Source of the DNA: Heliopora coerulea
Taxonomy: Eukaryota; Cnidaria; Anthozoa; Scleralcyonacea; Helioporidae
Direction: 5' to 3'
Assembly: GCA_030142905.1 (NCBI GenBank)
Contig: JASJOG010000187.1
Location: 124,001 to 188,000 of the forward strand
DNA length: 64,000 nt
Under the pieces are notes generated by a model that was not told the origin of the DNA, ran no database searches, and saw nothing but the letters and a program-made list of their open reading frames with translations. This document shows positions 8,769-15,996 of the stretch, one piece after another. Every line of letters starts with the position of its first letter. The first letter of the stretch is position 1. Made by a program: the position numbers and the translations under genes.

Positions 8769-9677
8769 ATGAACGTTAGTGATTCAGTTGAAAAAGCATC
8801 GAGCGAAGCTCTCAACATCAAAGATGTAGAAAGAAAATATTATGGAAGTGAATATGATTTTGTAGTGAATGAAAGAAAAATTTTGGATAAAAAGTTTAAA
8901 CAATATTTTTTGAAAAAATATCCATATGCAGACATGCGAAGGTTTACCTTCGAGCATGATATTAATAAAGACGGAAGTTGGGAAAAAACAATAACATATT
9001 TCAAAAATAATGAATATATTTCAACAGACATAAATTCAGACACTTTCAAAAATGATCCAAATATGACAAAGTATCTTTATATTAACAAACCAAAACCAAA
9101 TTTTCCAAAAATTTGGAAACTTGGAGGAAGTATACAAGAATTACCAAGAGGAAAAAGACATGTTGGTTATACTGGAAAATCATATTATTGGGATGAATTT
9201 CCTACACAATATGTTTTAAGTTATCCTATTAACCAGTTTAGGATTTATGTAAACAATACAGATTATTTTCAAAGCAATTTACCTGGATTAAATATAACTA
9301 CAGATGATAATGCAAAATGGTCACTTAATCAACCATATTTTCAAAGCATTATAGGAACATGGATTGCAACTTATGGATGCGGAATTTCAATACAACATTT
9401 ATTATTTTCAGCTGATGTACCAAAACAAATTACATCATTTATGAGATTTCATCTATATTTTACAGTTAGAAGAATTATGTGGCAATTGAGAAATGGTGAT
9501 GATAAAACATTTTATAAATTTAATGCTGGTTTTTTAAAAGATCACTATCCAAAATGGACATGGCAAGAAATTTCAGGAAAAAAAAGACACATTGGAGATT
9601 CTCATGCAATTGACATGACTACATCATGGAGAGGATATCAACATCCTGAAAAATCAAGGTGTTTGGAAAATTTATAA
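8769..9677 (+). CDS. Conserved 302-aa Polinton protein, candidate minor capsid protein
   Basis: A soluble protein with many aromatic residues. The middle (V-L-S-Y-P-I-N-Q-F-R-I-Y-V near residue 150) and the following N-Q-P-Y-F and F-M-R-F-H-L-Y-F-T-V-R-R-I segments look like conserved core elements, and I recognise the protein as a type recurrent in animal Polintons. Its length is close to that of penton-type minor capsid proteins of related viruses, but a jelly roll cannot be shown here, so the role is inference. The end looks damaged: after an A5 run at 9649-9653 the frame in use stops at 9677, whereas the adjacent frame reads a W-K-I-Y-containing end to 9681. The hairpin GAGC-GAA-GCTC (8801-8811) and the palindrome at 8933-8958 lie inside the gene. 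Confidence 0.65.
   Translation: MNVSDSVEKASSEALNIKDVERKYYGSEYDFVVNERKILDKKFKQYFLKKYPYADMRRFTFEHDINKDGSWEKTITYFKNNEYISTDINSDTFKNDPNMTKYLYINKPKPNFPKIWKLGGSIQELPRGKRHVGYTGKSYYWDEFPTQYVLSYPINQFRIYVNNTDYFQSNLPGLNITTDDNAKWSLNQPYFQSIIGTWIATYGCGISIQHLLFSADVPKQITSFMRFHLYFTVRRIMWQLRNGDDKTFYKFNAGFLKDHYPKWTWQEISGKKRHIGDSHAIDMTTSWRGYQHPEKSRCLENL
8801..8811 (+). other. Short hairpin GAGC-GAA-GCTC in coding sequence
   Basis: Perfect 4-bp GC-rich stem with GAA loop near the start of the 302-aa gene. It shares the AGC-GAA-GCT core with 15497-15507 and 15851-15863. Confidence 0.65.
8933..8958 (+). other. 26-base imperfect palindrome in coding sequence
   Basis: CATGC-GAAGGT-TT-ACCTTC-GA-GCATG: two stem segments of 5 and 6 bp with a GA bulge, inside the 302-aa gene. 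It is richer in G/C than its surroundings, like the other hairpins in this element. Confidence 0.6.
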
Positions 9678-9712
9678 GTGACAAGAAAAAAAAAAATTTT
9701 TTTTATAAATAA

Positions 9713-9946
9713 ATGGGTGAAATGAATAGAAAAGAAGTTATGAATGAATTATATGATTCTACACTAATTACATTGGGTGCTGTGGGAATTGGAATGATAA
9801 TAAGAAGAGTATTTAGTGATGGTTTGTCAACTCCGGCTAGTTTAGTACCTACTTTAAAACTTACAGCAGCTGTAGGATTATCAACACTTGGAATTAAATA
9901 TGCGCAAGACAAAAAGTGGATTCCTGAGAACCCTTTTAAACAATAA
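9713..9946 (+). CDS. Small two-segment membrane protein, Polinton type
   Basis: A 77-aa protein with apolar stretches at about 17-33 (L-I-T-L-G-A-V-G-I-G-M-I-I) and 45-62 (V-P-T-L-K-L-T-A-A-V-G-L-S), and the end Y-A-Q-D-K-K-W-I-P. Small proteins of this look occur in animal Polintons next to the polymerase side of the element; the function is not known. It starts in the ATAAATAAATG context, 31 bases after the later of the two possible ends of the preceding gene, and is followed after 37 bases by another membrane/coiled-coil gene. A virion-membrane or holin-like role is only a guess from size and hydrophobicity. Confidence 0.7.
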   Translation: MGEMNRKEVMNELYDSTLITLGAVGIGMIIRRVFSDGLSTPASLVPTLKLTAAVGLSTLGIKYAQDKKWIPENPFKQ

Positions 9947-9983
9947 AAAATAAAACAAAAATAGAAGATTTTTTTAAAAATAA

Positions 9984-10412
9984 ATGGAAACAGTAGTTGG
10001 TGGATTATTTAATGCAGTCGCTTTTGCGAGTGCTGGATTTTTATTTTCAAAATTAAATCATTCTGGATATGAAAAAGAGATAAAAAGACATAATGAAGCA
10101 ATGGAAAAACTGAGCGAAGCGAAGGAAAAATGGTATGAAAAACAAGTGGAAAAAAAAGAAGAGATTGAAAAATTAAGGCAAGAGCTGTCTGATGCAAATG
10201 CTGATATAAATAAAACAAACATGTCTTTAAAAAATCTTGCTGAAATTAATAATCGTTATAAATATTTAAAAGAAGAAGCAAATAAAGAAGACAGGGAACC
10301 GCCAAAATTGGAAGATTACTATAAACCATCAGATCAAATGAAAGAATATCAAAATGTTGCTTTTTTTCTGGTTGGACTTTCAGGAGGCTACATAGTTTAT
10401 AAATTTTTATAA
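9984..10412 (+). CDS. 142-aa coiled-coil protein with apolar ends, Polinton type
   Basis: The N-terminus (about 3-23: V-V-G-G-L-F-N-A-V-A-F-A-S-A-G-F) is apolar and could span or enter a membrane. Residues about 28-108 are a Glu/Lys-rich helix with heptad-like spacing (A-M-E-K-L-S-E-A-K-E-K-W), probably coiled coil. After a Pro-containing linker, the last 19 residues (A-F-F-L-V-G-L-S-G-G-Y-I-V-Y) are apolar again. Proteins of this architecture are familiar from animal Polintons but have no assigned function. It starts in the AAAAATAAATG context, and GCGAAGC occurs at 10114-10120. It could bridge a membrane and an internal virion component; that is inference. Confidence 0.7.
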   Translation: METVVGGLFNAVAFASAGFLFSKLNHSGYEKEIKRHNEAMEKLSEAKEKWYEKQVEKKEEIEKLRQELSDANADINKTNMSLKNLAEINNRYKYLKEEANKEDREPPKLEDYYKPSDQMKEYQNVAFFLVGLSGGYIVYKFL

Positions 10413-10446
10413 AATTTTTCTTTAAAAAAAAATTTATCTTAAATAA

Positions 10447-10794
10447 ATGGAAAAACATTATCAACAAAAAACATTTAAACAATTGTGGAATATTGCAAGA
10501 GAAAGAAAAATAAAATATTATAAAACTTTTAACAAAAATCAACTTGAAGAAATGCTTAGATTTGAAATTAGCAAACCAAATGAAAAGTATGAGAAATATT
10601 GTAGAGAAAAAATGAAAAACCCAGTCCCAGTAATAGCTATAAACAGAGCAACTGGTGAAATCTTAAATTTTAAAAGTCTTGGATCTGCTGCAAAAAATTT
10701 TAATAAAAATGCGGGAAGTATAAAATATAGAATTAATAATAAAAAAGATTTGAAAATTAATGGGCAAGAATTTTTGATTTTTTATGACTGTTGA
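10447..10794 (+). CDS. SAP/Rho-N-like plus NUMOD1-like DNA-binding protein
   Basis: A 115-aa protein with two recognisable parts. Residues about 8-37 (F-K-Q-L-W-N-I-A-R-E-R-K-I, then K-N-Q-L-E-E-M-L) resemble a SAP or Rho N-terminal helix-extended-helix motif. Residues about 62-113 (V-I-A-I-N-R-A-T-G-E-I, then S-L-G-S-A-A-K-N-F, I-K-Y-R-I) resemble NUMOD1, a small helix-turn-helix module usually found attached to homing or HNH endonucleases. No nuclease domain is attached here. The likely role is sequence-specific DNA binding, perhaps transcription or replication control of the element. The start has the TTAAATAAATG context. The stop codon lies in the hairpin 10792-10806. Both domain calls are from short motif patterns and need profile confirmation. 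Confidence 0.65.
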   Translation: MEKHYQQKTFKQLWNIARERKIKYYKTFNKNQLEEMLRFEISKPNEKYEKYCREKMKNPVPVIAINRATGEILNFKSLGSAAKNFNKNAGSIKYRINNKKDLKINGQEFLIFYDC

Positions 10795-10806
10795 ACTGAA
10801 AGTTCA
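10792..10806 (+). terminator. Hairpin TGAACT-GAA-AGTTCA over a stop codon
   Basis: A 6-bp stem with GAA loop covering the TGA of the SAP/NUMOD1-like gene, followed by AGC-AAA-GCT (10806-10814) and then a T-rich run. It may act in 3' end formation, or it may simply be one of the element's dispersed GNA hairpins. Confidence 0.4.
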
Positions 10807-10876
10807 GCAAAGCTATTTTTTATTTTTTTTAAATTTTTTTTGTTTAAAGGAAAATTTATATATAATAAAAAAAGAG

Positions 10877-11167
10877 ATGTCATCAACAATTATTGAAATA
10901 CTTGTACCAAAAAATTATAAATATACAAAAAGTAATATGTAAAATACTTTTATCAAAGAAATTATTAAACTTAGCGGAGAAGAAATATTACCACATACTG
11001 AATTTACAATAAATTATAAAAACAAAGATTGTTATTTTTCTGATTTTGAAGTTGATTACCAGAATGATGAAAAAATTTATATGCATTATCATCTTATTTT
11101 AAAACCTCAACCAAAAATAGAACCTCCATTATTAAATATTTTTATACTTAAAAAAATTGATCTTTAA
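10877..11167 (+). pseudogene. Small unrecognised gene broken by one stop
   Basis: From ATG 10877 a single frame runs to TAA 11165-11167 (96 codons), interrupted only by TAA at 10940-10942 (codon 22). The remaining frame is polar with a D-F-E-V-D-Y stretch and ends with P-P-L-L-N-I-F-I-L-K-K. The single clean stop in an otherwise open frame, placed within the plus-strand gene series, suggests a gene inactivated by point mutation, like the polymerase and integrase. An alternative is translation from the internal ATG at 11079 or no gene at all. No family recognised. Confidence 0.5.
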
Positions 11168-11189
11168 ATCATTTTTAATTTTTTTTAAA

Positions 11190-11207
11190 TTTGGTCACGT
11201 GACCAAA
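11190..11207. promoter_or_regulatory. 18-bp perfect palindrome with CACGTG core
   Basis: TTTGGTCACGTGACCAAA is a perfect dyad in a long A/T-only gap, 66 bases upstream of the AT-hook start and thus upstream of the polymerase. The CACGTG centre is the E-box bound by host bHLH proteins, and the whole dyad could also be an operator for an element-encoded factor. Confidence 0.5.
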
Positions 11208-11272
11208 CATGAAAAAAAAAAATTTAAATATTTTTTTCTGCTTTTAAAAAAAAATATATATATAAATAAAGG

Positions 11273-11545
11273 ATGAATAACGAAGCCAATAATGACCATT
11301 TAAATAATTCAAAACGCGGTTGTGGAAGACCAAGAAAATATCCTTTTGGTTCTTTTGTAGGACCAAGACGGGAAAATAGAGGAAGACCAGTAACATTACC
11401 CCCAGAAAAAAGACAAAATGAACGATTTTTTGTTAGAAATAGAGGAAGACCAAGAAAAAATCAAGAAATTTCCTCGTCAATTTTAGACAAACCAATTATA
11501 GAAGAAAATTTACAAACACCTTTATTAAAAACAAAAAAAATTTAA
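11273..11545 (+). CDS. Triple AT-hook DNA-binding protein, possibly the polymerase N-terminus
   Basis: A 90-aa, very basic protein with three AT-hook cores: C-G-R-P-R-K-Y (GRP at residues 18-20), N-R-G-R-P-V (37-39) and N-R-G-R-P-R-K (58-60). AT-hooks bind the minor groove of AT-rich DNA, which suits this AT-rich element; a role in chromatin or nucleoid organisation, as in HMGA proteins, is likely. The frame ends 20 bases before the first open codons of the polymerase frame, after an A8 run (11533-11540). An ancestral continuous AT-hook/polymerase protein, now separated by a frame change, is therefore possible. No ATG opens the polymerase frame nearby, which supports that reading. The start ATG follows ATAAATAAAGG. 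Confidence 0.65.
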   Translation: MNNEANNDHLNNSKRGCGRPRKYPFGSFVGPRRENRGRPVTLPPEKRQNERFFVRNRGRPRKNQEISSSILDKPIIEENLQTPLLKTKKI

Positions 11546-12472
11546 ACAAAAATTTAAACAAAATTTTGGTTAACTCAAAGACAAAAACAAATAATTTATT
11601 TGATAATACTAAAGAAAAAATATTAAATTTATTTGATAAATACAACCCATTAAATAACAAAGGAACAGAAACCCAGAGGGCAACGAAGTCAATAAAAAAT
11701 TGGTTTAATTATTTGAAAGATAATGTTTCAGATATATTTAATAAATTACAAGGTAAAGTTACACAAGCATCCGCTCCAACTGCAAAATTTGTATTGGATA
11801 AAGAAGCTCTAAATGTAACAAAAAGATATCAAATGGATTTGAAAAAGAGTAAATTAGTTTTATATGATCCTTTGACTCTTTTGAAAAAAATAAAACCATT
11901 GGTAATTGAAAAATTCAAAAAATATCCAAGCACAAAACAACAAATAACTCTTGTGTGTTTAATGGAAAAAACAAATCCAGCAACAGGAGAAACAACTACA
12001 GATAATGCTCATTTTCATAGTTATTACGAAGAAATTTTTGAAGGAAATAATTTTGATGAAATATATGAAAAAATGACACAAAAAATTATTTTGAGTTTTG
12101 AAATATATATGTTAAATTCAAGTTTGTGGAAATTTAAATGTTCTTTGAAAATAATTCTCAATATTAATGATATTAAAAGATTACTTGCTTCATCTTATAT
12201 TCCTTTACTAGAATTTTTGAAAAATAAAAAAGCAATTATCAACCCACAAAATGAAGACCAAAAATGTTTATTATGGTGTGTAGCAATAAATGAACTTTTA
12301 AAAACCACTCCTGATTTAAAAGATCCTGGAAGAATAAAAATTTTGAAAAAGAAAGCTGAAAGTTTTAATGTGAAAGATATTAATTTTCCATGTGGATTTT
12401 CTGATATTGATAAATTTGAAAAAAATAATAACATTCCAATTAATTTATTTGGATATAACAGCAAATCCAACG

Positions 12473-12485
12473 GCAGCAGAGCTGC
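12473..12485 (+). other. Short hairpin GCAGC-AGA-GCTGC in the polymerase gene
   Basis: Perfect 5-bp stem with AGA loop, in a GC-rich patch (12470-12525) that interrupts AT-rich coding sequence just before the first in-frame stop. Confidence 0.65.
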
Positions 12486-12889
12486 TGATGAAGGTCAGAA
12501 GGGTGGTAAAGCCGGTGAAATTTTTCCTTTGAGAGTAAGTTAGGTTGATTTGGATCGACAAGAAAACCGACCGCGTGTAAATATATTGTTAATAACTAAT
12601 GAAAATGGGGATCGACATTATTGTTTGATTAAAAATAAGAGTAGATTATTTTCAAGTCAGGTTAGTAAACACAAAGAAAAAACACATATTTGCGATAATT
12701 GCTTACAACATTTTAGTAAAGAAAATGTTTACAAAAATCATTTAGAATATTGTAAAGAGTATGAATGTGGAAAAACTGTTTATCCAGATAAAGGAGAAAA
12801 ATTAAAGTTTAGAAATTTTGAGAGAATGCATGATGTTCCATTTGTAATTTATGCAGATTTTGAATGTTGTCTTAAAAATATAAACGATC

Positions 12890-12917
12890 GACCGGAGGTC
12901 ACACCGCTTAGCGGTGT
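12890..12917 (+). other. Two adjacent hairpins in the polymerase gene
   Basis: GACC-GGA-GGTC (12890-12900) is followed directly by ACACCGC-TTA-GCGGTGT (12901-12917), a 7-bp stem. They add a Pro/Val/Thr/Gly-rich stretch between ExoI and the next conserved region, in phase with the frame. Confidence 0.75.
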
Positions 12918-13533
12918 AGGAGATAAAACAAAACAAACCCAAAAACATGAACCATCTGGATATAGTTATTTGATAAAATGTTTTGATGATAATTTATATA
13001 AACCAAAATTAGTAAAATGTTCTAAAAAACCCGGTTAACCTGATTTTGATATTTCATTAAAATTTGTAAAAAGTTTAGAAAATGATATTAAAAAAATATA
13101 TGAGAAATTTAAATTTTCAAAAAAGATAATATTAAGTGAAAAGGATAAAGTAGATTTTAGAACTGCAGAAAATTGTTATGCTTGTGGAATCAAATTTGAT
13201 AAAAAAGTTATGGATCATTGTCATTACACTGGAAAATATCGTGGAGCTGCTTGTGTTAGTTGTAATTCAAAAATGAAAAATCCAAAATTTATTCCAGTTA
13301 TATTTCATAATTTACAAAACTATGACAGTCATTTGTTTATTAAAAATCTTGGTGTTTCAGAAGGTGAAATTGATTGTATACCAAACACTGAGGAAAAATA
13401 CATTTCATTTACAAAAGAATTTATTGTTGGTAAATATCAAAAAACAGACATAATAACTAAAAAACAACTACAAAATAAATCAAAAGAAAATATTATTGAG
13501 TGTGAAGAATTAATTATTGACAGTGAAACGACA

Positions 13534-13546
13534 GGACCGCAGGTCC
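13534..13546 (+). other. Short hairpin GGACC-GCA-GGTCC in the polymerase gene
   Basis: Perfect 5-bp GC-rich stem with GCA loop between ExoII and ExoIII. Confidence 0.75.
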
Positions 13547-13699
13547 AGTATAAAATTAAAGAAATTGTTGAAGTAAAAAGAAAAATTAGATTTATTGATA
13601 GTTTTAAATTTATGCAAACTAGTTTATCAAATTCAGTTAATAATTTAGATAAAAATGAATTAAATATGTTAAAGAAATTTTATATAAATGAAGAACAAA

Positions 13700-13718
13700 C
13701 TGAGACCGGAGGTCTCAG
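13700..13718 (+). other. Hairpin CTGAGACC-GGA-GGTCTCAG in the polymerase gene
   Basis: Perfect 8-bp stem with GGA loop, the longest of the purine-triloop series, encoding T-E-T-G-G-L-S in the polymerase frame. Confidence 0.8.
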
Positions 13719-14191
13719 CGCCAAAGTAGAGTTATTAACTAGAAAAGGTGTTCTTCCATATGATTGGTTTGATAGTATTCAAAAATTAAAAGAAGAAAAA
13801 TTGCCTGATAAAGAATGTTTTTATTCTAAATTAAATGATGAAAATATAAGTGATGAAGATTATGAACACGCACAAAATGTTTGGAATAAATTTAATATTA
13901 AAAATATGAGACAATATCATGATTTATATTTAAAAACTGATGTGATGCTTTTAGCTGATGTATTTGAAAATTTTAGAAAAGTTTGTAAACAAAATTATAA
14001 ATTAGATCCTGCTTGGTATTTTACTTCACCTGGATTAGCTTGGGATGCAATGTTAAAAATTACAAAAATTGAATTGGACCTATTGTCTGATCCGCAAATG
14101 TATCTAATGATTGAAAAAGGAATAAGAGGTGGAATTTCAACTATTGTAAAAAGATATGCAAAAGCAAATAACAAATATATGGACAGCGAAG

Positions 14192-14204
14192 CGAACGGAG
14201 TTCG
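14192..14204 (+). other. Short hairpin CGAAC-GGA-GTTCG in the polymerase gene
   Basis: Perfect 5-bp stem with GGA loop, directly preceded by GCGAAGC (14186-14192). Located between ExoIII and motif A. Confidence 0.75.
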
Positions 14205-15496
14205 ATACAACCCTAAAGAAGATAGTGTTTATCTCCCATATTTAGATGCAAATAATTTATATGGTTGGTCAATGAGTAAGAAATTACCTGTTAGAAATTT
14301 CAAATGCATGAATAAAAATGAGTTAAATAATTGGAAAAACATCGGATGTATTTTAGAAGTTGATTTAGAATATCCAGAAAATTTACATGATTTACATAAT
14401 GAATATCCTCTCGCTCCAGAAAGATTAAAGGTTGGTGAAGTTGAAAAACTGATTCCAAATTTAAATAATAAAGAAAAATATGTTTTACATTGTGAAAACT
14501 TGAAATTGTATGAAAAGTTGGGATTAAAAATCACTCGAATTCATAAAGGAGTAAAATTCCATGAAGAAGATTTTATGAAACAATATATTGATTTGAACAC
14601 AAATTTGAGAACAAATGCAAAAAATGATTTTGAAAAAGATTTTTTCAAATTGATGAATAATTCTGTGTTTGGGAAAACCATGGAAAATGTAAGAAATAGA
14701 GTTGATATACAATTGGTAAATAGACAAGAAAAAGCATTAAAATTATTTTCAAAAAGTAATTTTAAAAGTAGAACGATATTTTCTGAAAATTTAATTGCAA
14801 TACATAAATATAAGACTAAAATTATGTTGAATAAACCAATATATTTAGGAATGAGTATATTGGATTTATCAAAAACTTTAATGTATGATTTTCATTATAA
14901 TTATATCAAGAAAAAATACGGCGCAGCTGCATCATTATTATTTACCGATACAGATAGTTTAATGTATGAAATTAAAACCGAAGATTTTTATAAAGATATT
15001 TCTTCAGATGTAGAAAAAATGTTTGATACAAGTAATTACTTAAAAGATCATAAAAGTGGGATAAAAACCGGATTAAACAAAAAGGTTATTGGAATGATGA
15101 AAGATGAATGTGGTGGAAAACAAATAGAAGAATTTGTTGGTTTGAGAGCAAAATTATATGCTTACAAAATGTGTGGAAACGGCGAAGACAACAAAGGAAA
15201 AAAAGGAAAAAAATGTAAAGGTGTTAAGAAAAATGTAATTAAAAAATAAATAACATTCCAAAATTACAAAGATTGTTTGTTTTATGGAGAAGAACAAATA
15301 AGAAAAATGAATTTGATAAGACATAGAAACCATGAGTTGTATACAGAAAGTGTTGAAAAGATTGCTTTGTCATATAAAGATGACAAACGAAACATACTTG
15401 AAAATAAAATAGACACTCTTGCATTTGGCCATTACATGAATGAAATGATTGACACTTATGAGAATATATTTGGATTTAAACCGTAAAATACTTTAT

Positions 15497-15507
15497 CAGC
15501 GAAGCTG
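15497..15507 (+). other. Short hairpin CAGC-GAA-GCTG after the polymerase gene
   Basis: Perfect 4-bp stem with GAA loop, 11 bases after the last polymerase stop codon. A transcript-end role is possible, but it matches the hairpins found inside genes. Confidence 0.6.
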
Positions 15508-15544
15508 TTTAGCAAATAGACTTATTGTTTAAAATTCTGCCAAA

Positions 15545-15990
15545 AAAAAAGGTAATTACCCGCTTGTCGTTGAGAGGTTTTCCCCCACATTCCATACATT
15601 CCAGATATCCCTAACAACGGAGCAAACCGAAAATAGTTTTTTGTTGACATCGAGCGAGGCTAGTTGTTAGGGAGATTGAGCATGTATGGAATGTTTGGAA
15701 TTTGAAAAATGTTAGTCCGGTGATTCCCCCTGCAACACTTTGAAAATTTTGATCCATTTTTAAAATGTGTTGAAATTCCCGGTAACGTTAACAAATTCCA
15801 GGAAGAGACCGGAAGTGATCGAACGAAGTTCTCATCGACCAGAGGTCTCAGCAGCGAAGCTGCAGCGAAGCAACCGAAAGTTACATTATCAAAGAAAAGG
15901 GTTTACCCCGACTATTTTTGTCGATTTTGAAAATGTGGAAAATTCAGCCAAATCCCAAAATGCACTAGAATCCCCACTATATAGACAACT
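15545..15990 (-). repeat. Polinton right terminal inverted repeat
   Basis: Reverse complement of 2576-3021 with about a dozen differences seen by eye. It carries three purine-triloop hairpins in 43 bases: GAAC-GAA-GTTC (15821-15831), GACC-AGA-GGTC (15837-15847) and GCAGC-GAA-GCTGC (15851-15863). The element ends ...TATATAGACAACT at 15990. Confidence 0.96.
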
Positions 15991-15996
15991 CATGCA
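15991..15996. other. Right target-site duplication of the Polinton (CATGCA)
   Basis: Same six bases as 2570-2575, directly after the right inverted repeat. The satellite unit continues without loss (CATGCATCCTAAATTAACAC). Confidence 0.95.

Larger units (their letters stand above)
11566..15486 (+). pseudogene. Protein-primed family B DNA polymerase (Polinton pPolB), with three in-frame stops
   Basis: One frame of 1,307 codons, open except for TAG at 12541-12543, TAA at 13036-13038 and TAA at 15247-15249. No frame shift is needed. In order: an N-terminal region with the Polinton-typical K-A-I-I-N-P stretch; a zinc-finger-like C-D-N-C...H...C (about 12687-12755); ExoI D-F-E (12856-12864); an HNH-like Cys/His region with D-H-C-H-Y-T-G (13174-13266); ExoII N-Y-D (near 13320); ExoIII Y-L-K-T-D-V (near 13930); motif A D-A-N-N-L-Y (14245); motif B K-L-M-N-N-S-V-F-G-K (14647); motif C D-T-D-S (14950); and K-L-Y (15150). 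All catalytic residues remain. It would replicate the element from a terminal protein. Several GC-rich hairpins lie in loops of the coding region. No convincing ATG opens the frame, so the 5' limit is uncertain. Confidence 0.97.
2576..15990. mobile_element. Polinton/Maverick virus-like DNA transposon, nearly full length but mutated
   Basis: The 13,415 bp element is bounded by ~446 bp inverted repeats beginning AGTAGTCTATATAGTGGGG on the left and, read inward from the right, AGTTGTCTATATAGTGGGG. A perfect 6-bp duplication flanks it. Inside are the defining Polinton genes: protein-primed family B DNA polymerase, retrovirus-like integrase with chromodomain, and A32-type packaging ATPase, with candidate virion proteins. 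A minus-strand block runs 3801-8747 and a plus-strand block 8769-15486. The two terminal repeats differ at about a dozen positions by eye, so the insertion is not ancient. At least six inactivating changes are visible (three in the polymerase, two in the integrase, one in the 10877 gene), plus a probable seventh. No adenain-like cysteine protease is recognisable. Confidence 0.97.
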
